Source: Limnephilus marmoratus (lineage: Eukaryota; Arthropoda; Insecta; Trichoptera; Limnephilidae). From it: a stretch of DNA of 64,000 nt. How positions within the stretch are numbered: the first letter of the stretch is position 1; every line of letters starts with the position of its first letter. The stretch covers positions 41,300,676 through 41,364,675 of the forward strand of contig OU862915.1 of the NCBI GenBank assembly GCA_917880885.1, in the 5' to 3' direction. Below, one piece after another: positions 33,548 to 44,655 of the stretch. The position numbers and the translations under genes were made by a program. The notes below the pieces were generated by a model that did no database searches, was not told the origin of the DNA, and saw only the letters and a program-made list of their open reading frames with translations.

Positions 33548-34042
33548 CTACTCTATAGTATAATTAAATGACCGCAAAATTAAAGCGTAACGCTGTAATC
33601 CGTGCGCTGCTAGGATAGGTACCTGCTTATTTGTATCTAGAATATGTACAAGCGGTTTATTGTCGCATGACAGAATGAACTTATTTCCATACAAGTATTG
33701 AAAGAATCTTTTCAAACCGGATATGATTGCACACGCTTCTTTATCCAAAATTGAATATTTCCGTTCGGTTTCCGATAAAGTCCTACTTGCAAATGCTACT
33801 GGGCGTTCTATCCCGTTATCATACTTGTGACAAAGCATTGCTGAAATCCCAATATTACTGGCGTCCGTAATGAGTTTCAAAGGGATACTGGGATTGAAGT
33901 GAACTAGAATTTTTTCTGACATCAATTGTTTTTTTACAAAATTAAAAGCATCACTACATTCTTCCGACCACAAAAATACGGTTCCCTTTTTCAATAAAGT
34001 ATAGAGTGGGGACAGAGTGTCCAATATATTCCGTAGAAACAT
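33548..34042 (-). pseudogene. Gypsy RNase H
   Basis: A 164-codon frame begins after the polymerase thumb. It shows the connection region (LSPLYTLLKKGTVFLWSEEC) and the RNase H acidic positions LITDASNIG, YSILDKEACAI and LSCDNKPL. The enzyme degrades the RNA of RNA-DNA hybrids during reverse transcription. The frame stops within the next conserved stretch, and the readable continuation (KTDFLSRLPM) is in another frame at about 33490-33545. The domain itself looks intact. Confidence 0.9.
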
Positions 34043-34117
34043 TCTATAATATGAGATTACTTTCTAGCGGCATTATACCTTCCTGAGAGATTTAAAAACC
34101 TCAGTATTCAATTTTAT

Positions 34118-34910
34118 TTATATATAAAAATAACATTTTTGGTCATTTACGGTCAGACCATGATCATTTAATTTCTTAATTACCGCATCACATACCGAAT
34201 TTAATTCTTCTTTCGAATTACCAAATAATAATATATCGTCTAAAAATATACGCACATTTTTTAAACCACCGACGATAGTTGCTATAACTTGCATAAAAAT
34301 CGCCGGACTCGTCGTAAGCCCAAACGGTAAAACTTTATACGCAAATAGACCTATGTGAGTTGAAATAACACATAGTTTTTTTGAACTTTCATTCAAAGCA
34401 ATCTGAGAAAAGCATTTTTGTTTCGCGCCATTTAACGAAGAAATTAAATCTTCTACTCTAGGCAACGGAAATTTTAAAGGTGCCAACATTGGATTCAAAG
34501 TGTTTTTGAAATCTGTACATATCCTAATCGTGCCATCTTTTTTTTTTAACAATAACAATTGGACTTGCCATTTCACTAATTTCAACTTTCTCAATAGTGT
34601 CGTCGTTCACCATTTTTAGCAATTCATTTTCCACTTGCACCCGCAAACAATACGGAATGGGTCTTGGGTTAACGAACCTTGGTTTAAAATCCGACATAAC
34701 CTCAATATTATCTTCGTAATTTTTCAATCTACCCGGTTTATCCGAAAACACGTTAGGGTGTTTTAATTTTAACATCTCGCGAATATTATTATCTGCAACA
34801 CTCTTATTTACCAGATTAATTCCGTGTAATGTAATATCGAAACACTTGAGAAAATTCCTACCCACAATACATGAATTACCATTATTGATTATTATAAATT
34901 CGGTCGGCAC
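34118..34910 (-). pseudogene. Gypsy protease end and reverse transcriptase, motif A deleted
   Basis: Two overlapping frames make up this part. The first (34524-34910) holds the end of the protease (CIVGRNFLKCFDI) and the start of the polymerase (VNPRPIPYCLR, ASPIVIVKKK). The second (34118-34594) continues with KKKDGTIRICTDFK, SLNGAK, GLFAYKVLPFGLTTSPAIF and the catalytic box IFLDDILLFG. Between SLNGAK..CFS and QIALNESS the block that normally carries the first catalytic Asp (D-L-x-x-A-Y) is missing, an in-frame loss of roughly ten codons at about 34408-34425. The frame changes at A-runs (34910-34924 and 34533-34548, written as T-runs on the plus strand). Without the palm A Asp the polymerase cannot be active. 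Confidence 0.9.
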
Positions 34911-35925
34911 CCCTTTTTTTTTTAAATTCCACGTTACATATAATTTTACCCAAAACTTTTAATGATTTATTATCATACCCGAATGACTTCAAATCGCACA
35001 CCATTAATTTCTTTTCACTAAAATATCTATTAAACATTTCGTATGGAATCGCATTTATGCTGGGTCCCGTATCGACCATAACCTGCAAAATAATATTATC
35101 TACGCATAAATTTAAAAACATAGGATCATTATTATTATCTAGCGACACAGTATTTATCGTACTACCTTCGCGCTTCGTACTAGGCGAGCGTGAATATTTA
35201 CTACTTGATTTATTTTTACAAGTCGAGCTAGTGTGCCCTACATTCTTACAAATATAACAATCTTTTTGCACATGATTATTCCTACCACAAATAAAACATG
35301 ACATATTATTATTTATCTTGTGGGGTGATTTACTATGCACTTTGCAATCCTTATAATGGCTTACCTGCCTAGATTTATCGAAGTTATGAACTGCATTTAA
35401 ATTCGACTTTGCATTCTCCATACTTAATACATGTTCCCACGTGGAAGCTATGTTAACGCATTCTAGAAATGACTTGTTTAAACCTCCCATAAAAAGTTTG
35501 TGTTTCATTTTCTCATTGAACACACCAATAATAAATATGTTTTTCAAACACGATTCTAATCTTGCTTCAAAATTACATGACAAACTAATATTTTTAAGCT
35601 TCGCGGCAAACTCTTTAATAGATTCATTAGCCGATTGTTTACATTTATAGAACATTTCCCGTGATTCAAAAATATTGTGAATAGGCTTACAATGGGAATC
35701 TAGAAATTTACACAAATCCTCAAATGAGGTTTCCGACACTTTTTTTGGAAAACACAAATCGCTTAACAATGAAAAGGTATCTTCGGTGAGATTATTTAAG
35801 AGGAACGCTCTTTTACGTTCTGGTGACAAAATTTTTTCATCATATAATATGAGAGCTTGGTCCAGTCTCTCCTTGAACAGGGACCACACTCCTGTCTTGT
35901 GACAGAATGCCCCAGACTTTAACAA
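34882..35925 (-). CDS. gag: Gypsy Gag with zinc knuckles and protease start
   Basis: A 347-codon frame encodes the structural protein that packages element RNA, followed by the aspartic protease. The helical capsid-like region fills about residues 1-180. Two CCHC knuckles follow at about residues 205-235 (C-x2-C-x4-H-x4-C each). They overlap: the last Cys of the first is also the first Cys of the second. The protease active site VDTGPSINAIP is at about residue 285. The frame leaves the protease at an A-run near 34920 and continues in another frame. The start given is the first Met of the frame; an upstream Met in another frame (36034) is less likely. This is the best preserved ORF of the element. 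Confidence 0.9.
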   Translation of the reverse strand: MLKSGAFCHKTGVWSLFKERLDQALILYDEKILSPERKRAFLLNNLTEDTFSLLSDLCFPKKVSETSFEDLCKFLDSHCKPIHNIFESREMFYKCKQSANESIKEFAAKLKNISLSCNFEARLESCLKNIFIIGVFNEKMKHKLFMGGLNKSFLECVNIASTWEHVLSMENAKSNLNAVHNFDKSRQVSHYKDCKVHSKSPHKINNNMSCFICGRNNHVQKDCYICKNVGHTSSTCKNKSSSKYSRSPSTKREGSTINTVSLDNNNDPMFLNLCVDNIILQVMVDTGPSINAIPYEMFNRYFSEKKLMVCDLKSFGYDNKSLKVLGKIICNVEFKKKRGADRIYNNQ

Positions 35926-36429
35926 ATCGCATCCATCGGGAATAAGAGCTGAAACAAATTTTGATTAATAAACTTATCTCAGCGCTTCCGGGTGAATCCG
36001 CTCCAGAACCTCGCTCCAAAGCGTTTCCCCACACAGCTTCCGGATCTCCGTCACCAGCCGTCTCTTTCGACCGCTGATTGCCCGTGTCCGTCTCCCTGCA
36101 GCTACAGAATCCAGCCCTTTGTCCGGTCCCGCTTGAATAGCTGCAGCGACAGAATTTGAGCCCTTGCCCCAGATTCCGGCTTAGTTCTTCCGTAGATGGT
36201 CTGCTGTCACCGTCTTCTTCTTACTGCATGCAATGCTAGCATGCCAACGCCAAATTTGCTCCCTCAATACTGCAATATGGATGCAGGCTCTAATGCACGT
36301 CTTCTTGACATACGTGATGGCGTCTTCTTGAGTGCGTCTTCATGCAACAATTTTTTTTTCTATTGTCGCAACAATCTCTGCTCTTCCGTAATCTCGTCTT
36401 CAGGTTCTTCAATTTCGTAGCTTGTAATG

Positions 36430-36447
36430 CTACTACCTACTGCGCCA
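36430..36447 (-). promoter_or_regulatory. Gypsy primer binding site
   Basis: On the minus strand tggcgcagtaggtag begins two bases after the 5' LTR. It starts with TGG, as expected for pairing to a tRNA CCA end, and resembles the sites of Mag-like elements. The tRNA is not assigned with certainty. Confidence 0.65.
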
Positions 36448-36449
36448 CT

Positions 36450-36693
36450 TGTAATGTCCGTCTGAGCCCGTTGTGGCAGAGCTAAATCAGATGCGGACTT
36501 ACAGATGTGGAAGACGAAGTGTATTGTAGTGGGTAGTACACTTAAATGAAGAGCGTAACTGTATTCTGTTCTAGTATTTATTAGGGAGCTGCCTTAAGCC
36601 AAAAGAGGACGAATCTCGCATGCGTCGCCTTATATAGATTCACGCAAGCATGCTATCTCGCTTGCACTCATACAAATTCACACAGACATTACA
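36450..36693 (-). repeat. Gypsy 5' LTR (244 bp)
   Basis: Upstream LTR in element orientation, matching 31645-31888 except at three visible positions (gtt/gta in ctgt.ctag, gcatgc.tcg and ctatct.gc). Its minus-strand TATA box lies near 36633-36642. Confidence 0.95.
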
Positions 36694-36994
36694 TCATCAT
36701 TCTATGGGTATGGGCTGACTTAAAAAGTGGTGATAATTATCCGGTTCCTGACGGTACTTATTAACTCGAAGCCGGTGTTTTATATTTTTTAACATTTTCA
36801 GACCTGGAACTCTAGTGCGGTGAAATCGATTATTTTATAATTTCGGATCGATAGGCGTAACTTTCGATAATTTTATATCGATATCCCTAGCACGGGTTTC
36901 ACGGTTCACAGACGAACCGTGAAAGGGAATAGATAAGAAATCGAAATACGCTGGCAACACTGGCGGATCTCTACTCATAAAAACTATACTAGAC
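36694..36994. other. Non-coding stretch
   Basis: Contains a perfect 8-bp hairpin cacggttc/gaaccgtg (about 36899-36922) and two atcgata motifs. No gene seen. Confidence 0.45.
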
Positions 36995-37168
36995 TGTCTC
37001 AACTGCTCACAGTCGTTTGGAGCCAGTGAGACTATGGCATCCTCAATTGGTATTGTAACTCGGTGGATAGTGGCGAAAAAAAGGCTTTAGACATTTTTTT
37101 AAGCAAAGTTTCAACTCTGAAACTCCATCCTTCACCATGGCGATACAGCTCTGAAACATGCCGCAAAT
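36995..37168 (-). repeat. SINE-B fragment, minus strand
   Basis: tctcaactgctc..gtc.ggagccagtga and ttttaagca.cgtttcaa match the 52.15-52.43 kb SINE-B copy in the same order. The middle is shortened and the tRNA-like head is absent. Confidence 0.6.
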
Positions 37169-37494
37169 CTGCTATACGTGGTAAAAGTGGGAAACTACAT
37201 CACATTGGGGTCGATTATGTGGAAACACATTTTTTTATTTGATTTTTCGTTTTTGAGTAAATCGAGCCAAAGTTGCAATTAGTTTTTTTTTTTTAAATCG
37301 GTCGATAACAGATAATTCATTTATTTTTAAGCGTGTCGTAGAGTAGACCCGGCTTTTAACCGATTGTGCCTAATACAAAAGAATAGAGTTTTTTTTAAAT
37401 AATCGGTACTCCATTCGAAAGAGAAAATTTTTCAGATTCTCTATCTGTACACAAACAAAATTTACTTGCGCAAGCCGGGATTTCCCCATAACTT

Positions 37495-37548
37495 TCGAAT
37501 TCGTAGCCGAGGATAGTAATCAGTGTAATCACTCAACCACGGAGAACA
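37495..37548 (-). repeat. tRNA-like SINE head fragment
   Basis: On the minus strand ccgtggttgagtgattacac has an A-box-like core, followed by ctcggctacgaattcgaaag. It resembles the 6.6-kb SINE head but has a poor B box. Confidence 0.35.
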
Positions 37549-37623
37549 CTGGGTATTGGTGACAACATATGGAAAGTATAATATGATTTACCTGTATTAA
37601 ACCTTGCAGCATTTATGTAAATA

Positions 37624-38655
37624 TTAGGTCATTACATATTTTCCTTAGGAGAAAGATTATGACCAAAACCCTCCAATGATACAAAACTCAAGCTCAACTT
37701 TAAAAACTTCGAAAAATCACTCAAAGTTAAGCCGTCAATTAAAAAATTATAACATTCGACGTCAACACCCTGTCATCATATGACCGAATATATATAAACT
37801 GGAAGAATGCTTAAATAAAATTAACATAGATATTATGGAAATTTGGAAGTCAGACGACAGGGCAACAAAATAGAAGAACACAACACCTTCATACTTTGCT
37901 ACAGAAAGGATCAACTGGCATAAACTGGTACTCCACAGCACAAGACAGACAAAAATGGACATCTTTGGAGGAACGGCTCGAAGGATTAATGATGTGTATG
38001 GCGACGGTGCCGCAAAAGAAAACACAGTGCGTTTTTGGTTCCAACGTTTTCGTTCTGGAAATTTCGACCTGCAGAACAAGCCCCGTGGACGGCCGGAGAC
38101 CAAAGTTGATAATGAAGAATTGAAGGCTATTGTAGAAGCGGATCCATCGCAAACCACGTCCGAGTTAGCTGTAGGCTGCGGTGTTAGTGATAAAACTGTT
38201 TTAATCCATTTGAATCAAATTGGGAAGGTGAAAAAGCTTGAAAGGTGGTTACCTCACGAATTGAGTGAAGCAAATTAACAAACGCGCGTTAGAACGCTGG
38301 ACCACACACTGCACAACAAACGGCTACCGAATTAGACTTCAATTGGAATGTCTAAGACATCCACCGTACTCTCCGGATCTTGCCCCAACAGATTACCAAT
38401 TTTTTCAAAATTTGGATAACTTCTTGCAAGGGAAAAAATTCAACTGCGATGGGACAGTCCTAACCGCCCTCAAAGATTTTATTGATTCCCGTCCGAATGG
38501 TTTTTTTAGTAAAGGGATCGATGAACTACCTATGAGATGTTAAAAGTGCATAGATAGCAATGGTACAAACTTTGATTAAATAAATATGTTATATAAAAAA
38601 AATCGACTTTATGTTCCTCCCATACAAAACGCCAATTTCATTTGTAAGGACCTAA
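37624..38655 (+). mobile_element. mariner element with internal deletion
   Basis: Terminal inverted repeats begin TTAGGTC.TTACA.AT on both sides and are flanked by TA (37622-37623 and 38656-38657), as in mariner. The element is 1.03 kb, shorter than the usual 1.3 kb, because the middle of the transposase is missing. Confidence 0.85.
37955..38541 (+). pseudogene. mariner transposase, catalytic centre deleted
   Basis: The first frame (37955-38278) gives the paired helix-turn-helix DNA-binding half: ARRINDVYGDGAAKENTVRFW, FRSGNFDLQNKPRGRP, TTSELAVGCGVSDKTVLIHL and the W-x-P-H-E-L linker (WLPHELSEAN). A second frame (38265-38543) resumes with LECLRHPPYSPDLAPTDYQFF, containing the third catalytic Asp of the mariner D-D-D triad, and GKKFNCDG near the end. 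Sequence that should hold the first Asp and most of the second-Asp region is gone; only a shifted trace of the second region (GPHTAQQ) is readable at about 38300-38320. Mariner transposase cuts at the TIRs and inserts at TA; this product could bind but not cut. Confidence 0.85.
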
Positions 38656-39228
38656 TATGTAGTTTGTGTTAATTCCATATAAAAGTATATTTTCAAATAA
38701 CTGCCCAAGTTCCTACCTACCTACACCTACCATTGCACTCCCTTACTTGGTGGGGAGGTTCGAGGCTTTGTAAGAAGACTGCTTGCATTGGTCAATTGTG
38801 TGTTTTGTAAGTACTTAGATTCTATGAAATATGCAAGAGTAATTTTATAATTTCCGAAAACTGTTGCAAACTGTAGCGTCCTGAAGAAAACCTTTGTATG
38901 ATGAAGATAATTATATTTTCCGCTCAGCTGACTGAACTTTATTAATAAAGAGGTGGGTAAAAGATGAAGGTTTTTTTATTATAATAGGTACTTCTATTTT
39001 CAAATGTATTTAAAAAAAATTGTAATTGAAAATGTGTAAATTGCACTTTTCTTCCCATGAACGAATCCACCGCGTCGCTAACTTTTCTAAATTCCGACTA
39101 TGAATACCGACACTTATATCCCCAAAGTGCTTTATTTACTTCGCATTTAAGAAAAAATCGTATATGTCCACGTGTTTGTGCGTGATTGCCGCTAAAACGG
39201 GATTATTTTAAAAGTAAAACTTCTTTAA
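38656..39228. other. AT-rich non-coding stretch
   Basis: No feature recognised. Confidence 0.5.
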
Positions 39229-39465
39229 GCACGCTTGACTTGGGGGATAAGCTGGTGAATGCGTGACGAGGGCGTCATGAAAGGTGTGATCCTTTACGCA
39301 TGCTTGACTTCGGGAGTAAGCTGGTAAATGCGTGACGAGAGCGTTATGAAAGATGTGATCGGGCGAGGCGAACGGTCGGGCCTTTACGCACGCTTGACTT
39401 GGGGAGTAAGCTGGTGAATTCGTGACGAGAGCGTTATGATAAGTGTGATCGGGCGAGGTGAACGG
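39229..39465. repeat. Three imperfect tandem units of 65-90 bp
   Basis: The phrase cacgcttgacttgggg.ataagctgg (with variants) starts at about 39229, 39297 and 39379. Each unit continues gtgacgag.gcgt.atga and gtgatc. Units 2 and 3 add a gggcgagg.gaacgg block. Confidence 0.8.
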
Positions 39466-39519
39466 AAGTTGAGAGGGAGATATAAGTAAGTGATGTTTTA
39501 CTTCAGTCATGTTGTCTAA

Positions 39520-39637
39520 AGCACCCTGCCAAATCACCAAACGTAGCGAACCACTTGGGGTGACCTATGGCCTATGGCAGAGGTGTTGGTTATCCAATAA
39601 AGTTTCCCGGGGCGGCAGTACCCATTCCCGCCTCCCT
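39520..39637 (-). repeat. RepA head fragment, minus strand
   Basis: Plus-strand text from aatcaccaaacgtagcgaac to cccattcccgcctccc matches the reversed RepA head. A short cctatgg duplication lies in the middle, and the tail is absent. Confidence 0.75.
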
Positions 39638-40692
39638 TTTGTGTGGAGCTTATGTTAAAACAAATTTAATAGATTACATTATCACCGTCAACGACCGCGG
39701 AGTTTTGGTTCGATCGAATATCGGAAAGTGGGTTAGTTTCCATTTCCTAGATTCCGCATCAAACAAACAAAAAAGGAATTCAAATCGATTTATTTAAAAA
39801 CAAAAGCATTTATATAGCTTTACACGGCCGCAATGACACTGCCGTTACTCTACAACAGTTGCCCACATTTTACGCCAATACCAATATTAATAACCCGCAA
39901 AACGATATCTCGATAACACCCGGGACAAATTATTACATGCACCCGCCCTCACCAACAACGATATAAAAATTACTGTTTTGATAAATTAATACTTGTTACA
40001 TAGAAATATAAGGGTAAAGAGTAGAGACCACAGAGGGCGTCAAATGATATGTTGAAAGTTAGAAGTAGGTAAATTGATATGCTTAGTAAGGTTACAATAA
40101 TGTTGATACGTAGATATTGACGTAAAAAAGTTGGAATTTCGAAGAAGTTATTTACCTTTTTTTAAATACATTATCATGTAAAATCATCTCCAGGAGTTTA
40201 TGTACTTTACCCCTGGACTCCTATTATGATACACGTGTAGAGCAGGCATATTTTAGAATTAGAATTACCTTGGCGCCACCGGGTTCTTTTTGGAAATCTA
40301 GGGGTTCGTTGACATGAATTTTTATTTTGTGGGTTTTATTTAAGTGAATAATTGTTATAAATAGGGATAATTATTTTCATAACCACTTCCACCATTTATT
40401 TATATACTACCACCGAAGATTCTTAGACGCTTACCTGCGTATATTTTTTAATCTATAAGCGAAACAGCTATTACTAATTGCAAAATATTAAAGCATTATC
40501 ACTGATTAAATTTAGAATTGAAATTACGAAATTGATTGTTAAAACAGGTGGTCCCATTATTGAAAACCACTTTAAAGTTCATACCTTACCGTGACTCTTC
40601 ATTTTGAAATTTATTTTTGTCTCTGGACTTGCAATGCAAAACCATTTTTGTTTTTATTTTTATATCTCACTCGTCGTATCCTACTCTCTACT
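39638..40692. other. AT-rich non-coding stretch
   Basis: No feature recognised. Confidence 0.5.
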
Positions 40693-41123
40693 AATATTAT
40701 AAAGGCGAAAGTTTGTAAGGATGTATGGATATCTGGATGATCCTATGTTTGTTACTCTTTAACGCAAAAACTGGTGAATGGATTTTAATGAAATTTTACA
40801 ATAATATAGCTCATATATCAGAATAAGTTATAGGCTATAGCTCAGAACTCTGGCATTATGAAATTTGAATAAAAAATGCAATAGGTGGAACGCGAGCTGT
40901 GAATGGATGTAACGGGTATGGAGTGGTTTGCGAGGGGTGGAGAGGGGGGGGGAGGGGGTGGGGGGCAGATAGTGGAGAGAGGGGAGATGGTTGGAGAGGG
41001 AGAGGGCAGGGATAGGGGGAGGGGGGGAATGGAGTGACGATAGGGATAGGTAAGGTGGAGGAAAGGTGGAGGTGGAAACCCCTCTAAAATTATGCGAGCA
41101 AAGTCGGGGGAAAAAGCAAGTAC
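40693..41123 (+). mobile_element. Non-autonomous Helitron, Lep1-like ends
   Basis: The left end TCTCTACTAATATTATAAAGG and the following cgaaagtttgtaaggatg, then gcaaaaactggtgaatgg, are typical of short Helitrons in Lepidoptera. The right end reads gcgagcaaagtcggggg then aaagcaagta, close to the usual GGCGAAGTCGCGGGC...CTAGTA end but with a degraded CTAG. The centre holds a G/A-rich tract (40920-41060) and the block shared with 27.26 kb. It has no coding capacity. Confidence 0.65.
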
Positions 41124-41892
41124 ATTATAAATTAGCGTGGACTGCCACAATACGACGAAAAAAAAGTCTTATTTCCGATAAAAAGTTGTCTTAGTTCTTT
41201 AATATTAATAAAAAATAAAGTTAAATAATATTATCTTTTTTAAGTTCCCCGAAGCGATCGAAAAATGATTAAAAAAAAATTTTTTGTCAGTTGTTCCCAA
41301 GAAGTTAGGTAAGGAATGAGTTATCATTACAATATTCACAATTATAATTAATTTACTATTAAAGGCCGTTACAACATTGTGATGTATTGCATTAATCAAC
41401 AGTGAAAATAAGAAAATGTCGTAGATTCCACCTTACTAATGGATAAATAATATTTCAGACTATAAAACGGACACACTTGCGACATCTATCGGATCAAAGT
41501 AAATTGAATTCTTGTTGACAGTAGGGACCTATAAATTAAACAGATTGAGATGAATTTTGATAAAAAGATCACAGATGGTATTAAAAAACGTCACGACACA
41601 GGGAAAGACCCTTTCTTTAGGCTCAATTCTAAATATTGATATTTTAACAGCCAATCAGGTCTAAGCAGAAAGCTATAAATAATTAAGCAGACCAATCACA
41701 AAAGTGAAAGGCGTATTCATATTTTGAACAAAGAGATGGACTTTGAACTAGGCAATTAGTCAGAGATTAATGGGAAAAAATATCGTCATCAACCGAAAGA
41801 TCACTACACTATAATGTAAACAGGGTCTCACGCCCGGTGCATTGGATACAATGACCCTAGATGTAATGTAAACAATCAGTGCAATCGAGGTA
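41124..41892. other. AT-rich non-coding stretch
   Basis: No feature recognised. Confidence 0.5.
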
Positions 41893-42225
41893 TTGACAAC
41901 CGCCGTTAACGGACAAATTAATCCATATTATGTTGGAAAAACTATGCAAGAAAATAACAAGAAAATTATAATAGGAGGAAAATTAAAGAAAAGACGTGTA
42001 AAGCATAAGAAAAGCTACTGTAGGGATATTCAGTTGTATAACGAGTACGTGGAAAGCAAAAGGAGACCAGATTCAGAGGGAAACGTACGTTTGATATTTA
42101 AAAGGAAGAAAAACGCTGGAAAATTAGGAATGTCACTTTTAGATGAAGCAATAAAGTCCGGGAAAACGATTTTGAAAAGAGAATCTAATGGAAAAAATGG
42201 ACGTTTAAACGGAAGTGTTTGTTGA
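41893..42225 (+). CDS. Unrecognised lysine-rich ORF (110 codons)
   Basis: A 110-codon frame starts MTTAVNGQINPYYVGK and ends RESNGKNGRLNGSVC. It is rich in Lys, Arg, Asn and Gly. A basic cluster KLKKRRVKHKKS lies at about residues 30-41, with a second (IFKRKKN) at about 68-74. No signal peptide, membrane segment or metal-binding cluster is visible. It lies at the start of a 3-kb A-rich stretch whose plus strand resembles the sense strand of an LTR element, so it may be a relic of a gag-like protein; this is inference only. No promoter, intron or partner frame supports expression. Equally it may be a chance ORF in purine-rich DNA. Confidence 0.25.
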   Translation: MTTAVNGQINPYYVGKTMQENNKKIIIGGKLKKRRVKHKKSYCRDIQLYNEYVESKRRPDSEGNVRLIFKRKKNAGKLGMSLLDEAIKSGKTILKRESNGKNGRLNGSVC

Positions 42226-44655
42226 ATAATATAAGATTTCGACTTAATTTTGCGTTTTCAGACGAGTTTAAATAGATATCGTTATATATTTGAAATAGGG
42301 TGGTCATTCTAGTTACATTGCGTTAGATAAAGTAAACGGAAGGGGTTGTTTTACGTCAATTGTTTGAGGAGAATTCTATGGGAGATAGGACAGACTGAAA
42401 GGAAAAATGAAACATTATTTGGGTTGACGATCTCACACGTGATTTTGTTGTTTAAACAATAAGAAAACGAACATGATATTAGGTGATTAAACCCATTTTA
42501 ATGGCTTTTAGGACGATAAAAATTACCATTGGTCTTATGGGCAGTTTACATTAACTAAAAACCATTATATTTTATTACCCTCGAATAAATGCTGAGTTAT
42601 TGATCAATACCTCGAAATCCAGACATAAACAGGTGTCAAATATTAAATTAATGTGGATTTAGGTAAGAAAGGGACGGAATTTGGGGGATGACCCATAGGA
42701 CGTAATAAAAATGACAGAAATTTAAGGACCGAAGTGGGAGTGTTTCCTATAAAAATGTGAAAAATGATATATTAATTAATAACAAATAGAAAATGAAATT
42801 TTCTATTGAGGCAGCAAACATAAAAAAAACGATATGTTTAGGAGAGTAATGTACGGTGAAATTATGGGGGAGTAGATACGGCCAAGGAAAGCAAAGAAAA
42901 TCTTAAATTAACAATGAATAAAATAAATACGGCTGGAAACATAAAAATTTATAGGGATGTGGACAATAACGTAAGGATAGAAGAGGAAATTCATAGAAAG
43001 AGTGTTGTGAATACAAGAAAAAAAACAGGAAAGGGGAAAATTCAAGTCTACGACATAAGTAGAGATAATACAGTTTAAAATTGAATTGATCCATATAGTT
43101 GGCATGAGAATATGGTGGAATTTAGTAAAAAGAAAATTGGAAAATGCATATTAAAGGTTTTGGCTTGAGTTTGTTCATGTTCTGGTAGCGATAAACAAAA
43201 TTGAGAATTATATACAGTCTATCGAAGACGGACCTTTAACGAATTGAGAAAAAAAAGAACTTAAAATTTATGAAAATCAAGTTAATTTTATATGAACAGC
43301 GAGACAAAGTACGATAGGGCAATTTAAAACAAATTAACTGAATCCGGATCTTGTAGGTATGAAAATAAGAGAGAGGAAGCAATGAGACAATGGAAATAGA
43401 GCTTAAGGAACATTATTCGATAATGGTGAGATAATTTCAAGGGTTTGCGAGTTGATAGACATGGGATTGTTTTGTCACAGGAAATTCAGATACAATCTTT
43501 TGGACCTGAGAGGGGTATAAAAAATAGAACTCAGGCATTTTTCGTTAGTCAGCGCCGGTTGTGAAAAGTTGAAAGTTCGTGAGACGCGACGAAAACGCTC
43601 GGTAATTACTTGTGAAAAAAATTCTAAGTGAACTTAGAAAAATTTTATATTCGAGTCAGTGACTTATAAAGATTTGAGAAATTAAAATCAGTGGAAATAG
43701 AAATAAAGTTTACATTTTACTTAATTGTGAAAAGTTAAAAGTTCTGTGATAAATACAGTTTGATTAGTGGAAAGTTCGGTTTATATAATCAATAAATATC
43801 ATATTTTGAGACTTAGAAACTTCGGGACAAGTGTCGGTGTGGTAAATAAATAAAGTGATGTAATAATAATAAAAAGTAAAGAAGTGATAATTAATTACGT
43901 GTGTTCAGTCTAAACGGCAAGAGTTCTAGCAAATATCAAATATTTATTTTAATTATTTAAAAATAGTGCAAATTAAAAAAAAATAATGTACGTTCAGTTT
44001 AAACGGAAAAGTTCAACGAAAATCTTTAATTAAATTGAGTGTCTAAATTAAGTATCAGTCTTTTATTAATTAAAAAAAAAATAGTGTAGTCGAAATAAAT
44101 CTACTCGTAAAAATTATAAAATTTAGGGAGAATAAAGTGCTATAGTCAAAGTGTTGTTGATGTAGCAGAATAAAAATAAAAAAACAGTGTTTAATAATAA
44201 TTTCCGATTTAATTAAATGGATAAAATTTTACATCAGAATAATTCGGCTAAATAATTTACAATTGGGCGGCACATTCCTACCACAAAGTGTTAATCTATT
44301 ATTAGATTCAAAAATTTGAAAAAAAAAAAATTAAATTAAAATAAAATGAATGATAATACATAATGATATTTTATTGCTAAATAAAAGTAACGATTTACCA
44401 TTTCGAAATTAATCGTGAAGTAACTATCATTAAAAAGTTATTTAATCAACGGTATTTGAAATAAAATGCAGTTAGAACGATAAACATCATTTAATTTAGA
44501 GAGATTAAACGGGAATAAAATAAAATTGAAGTCGGAAAAATTTTATTTGAATTTAGTTGATAACATAAAAATAGGTATTAGGTAAGGAAAACATAACAAG
44601 GTTTTACCGTGTAGCTCCCGGTCGGATAAAAAACCTTAAAGGGGTAAGTTTTATT
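42226..44655. other. A-rich stretch of unknown origin
   Basis: The plus strand is unusually rich in A and G and contains degenerate repeats of gtgaaaagtt.aaagttc (about 43560-43750) and ac.gttcagt.taaacgg.aa.agttc (43900 and 43985). A ggtataaaaaat at 43515-43526 lies about 25 bp upstream of ttagtcagcgcc, which would suit an LTR-type promoter. I found no LTR pair or pol motif, so the origin stays open. Confidence 0.35.

Larger units (their letters stand above)
31645..36693 (-). mobile_element. Gypsy-family LTR retrotransposon (5.05 kb)
   Basis: Two 244-bp LTRs with TGTAATGT...ACATTACA ends are flanked by the 5-bp duplication tcatc (31640-31644 and 36694-36698). On the minus strand the order is LTR, leader, gag with zinc knuckles, protease, reverse transcriptase, RNase H, integrase, LTR. 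This order defines Ty3/Gypsy; the sequence style is close to the Mag/K02A2.6 group. No env is present. The LTRs differ at three positions (about 98.8% identity), so insertion is recent, yet the coding region has several frame breaks. Confidence 0.95.
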
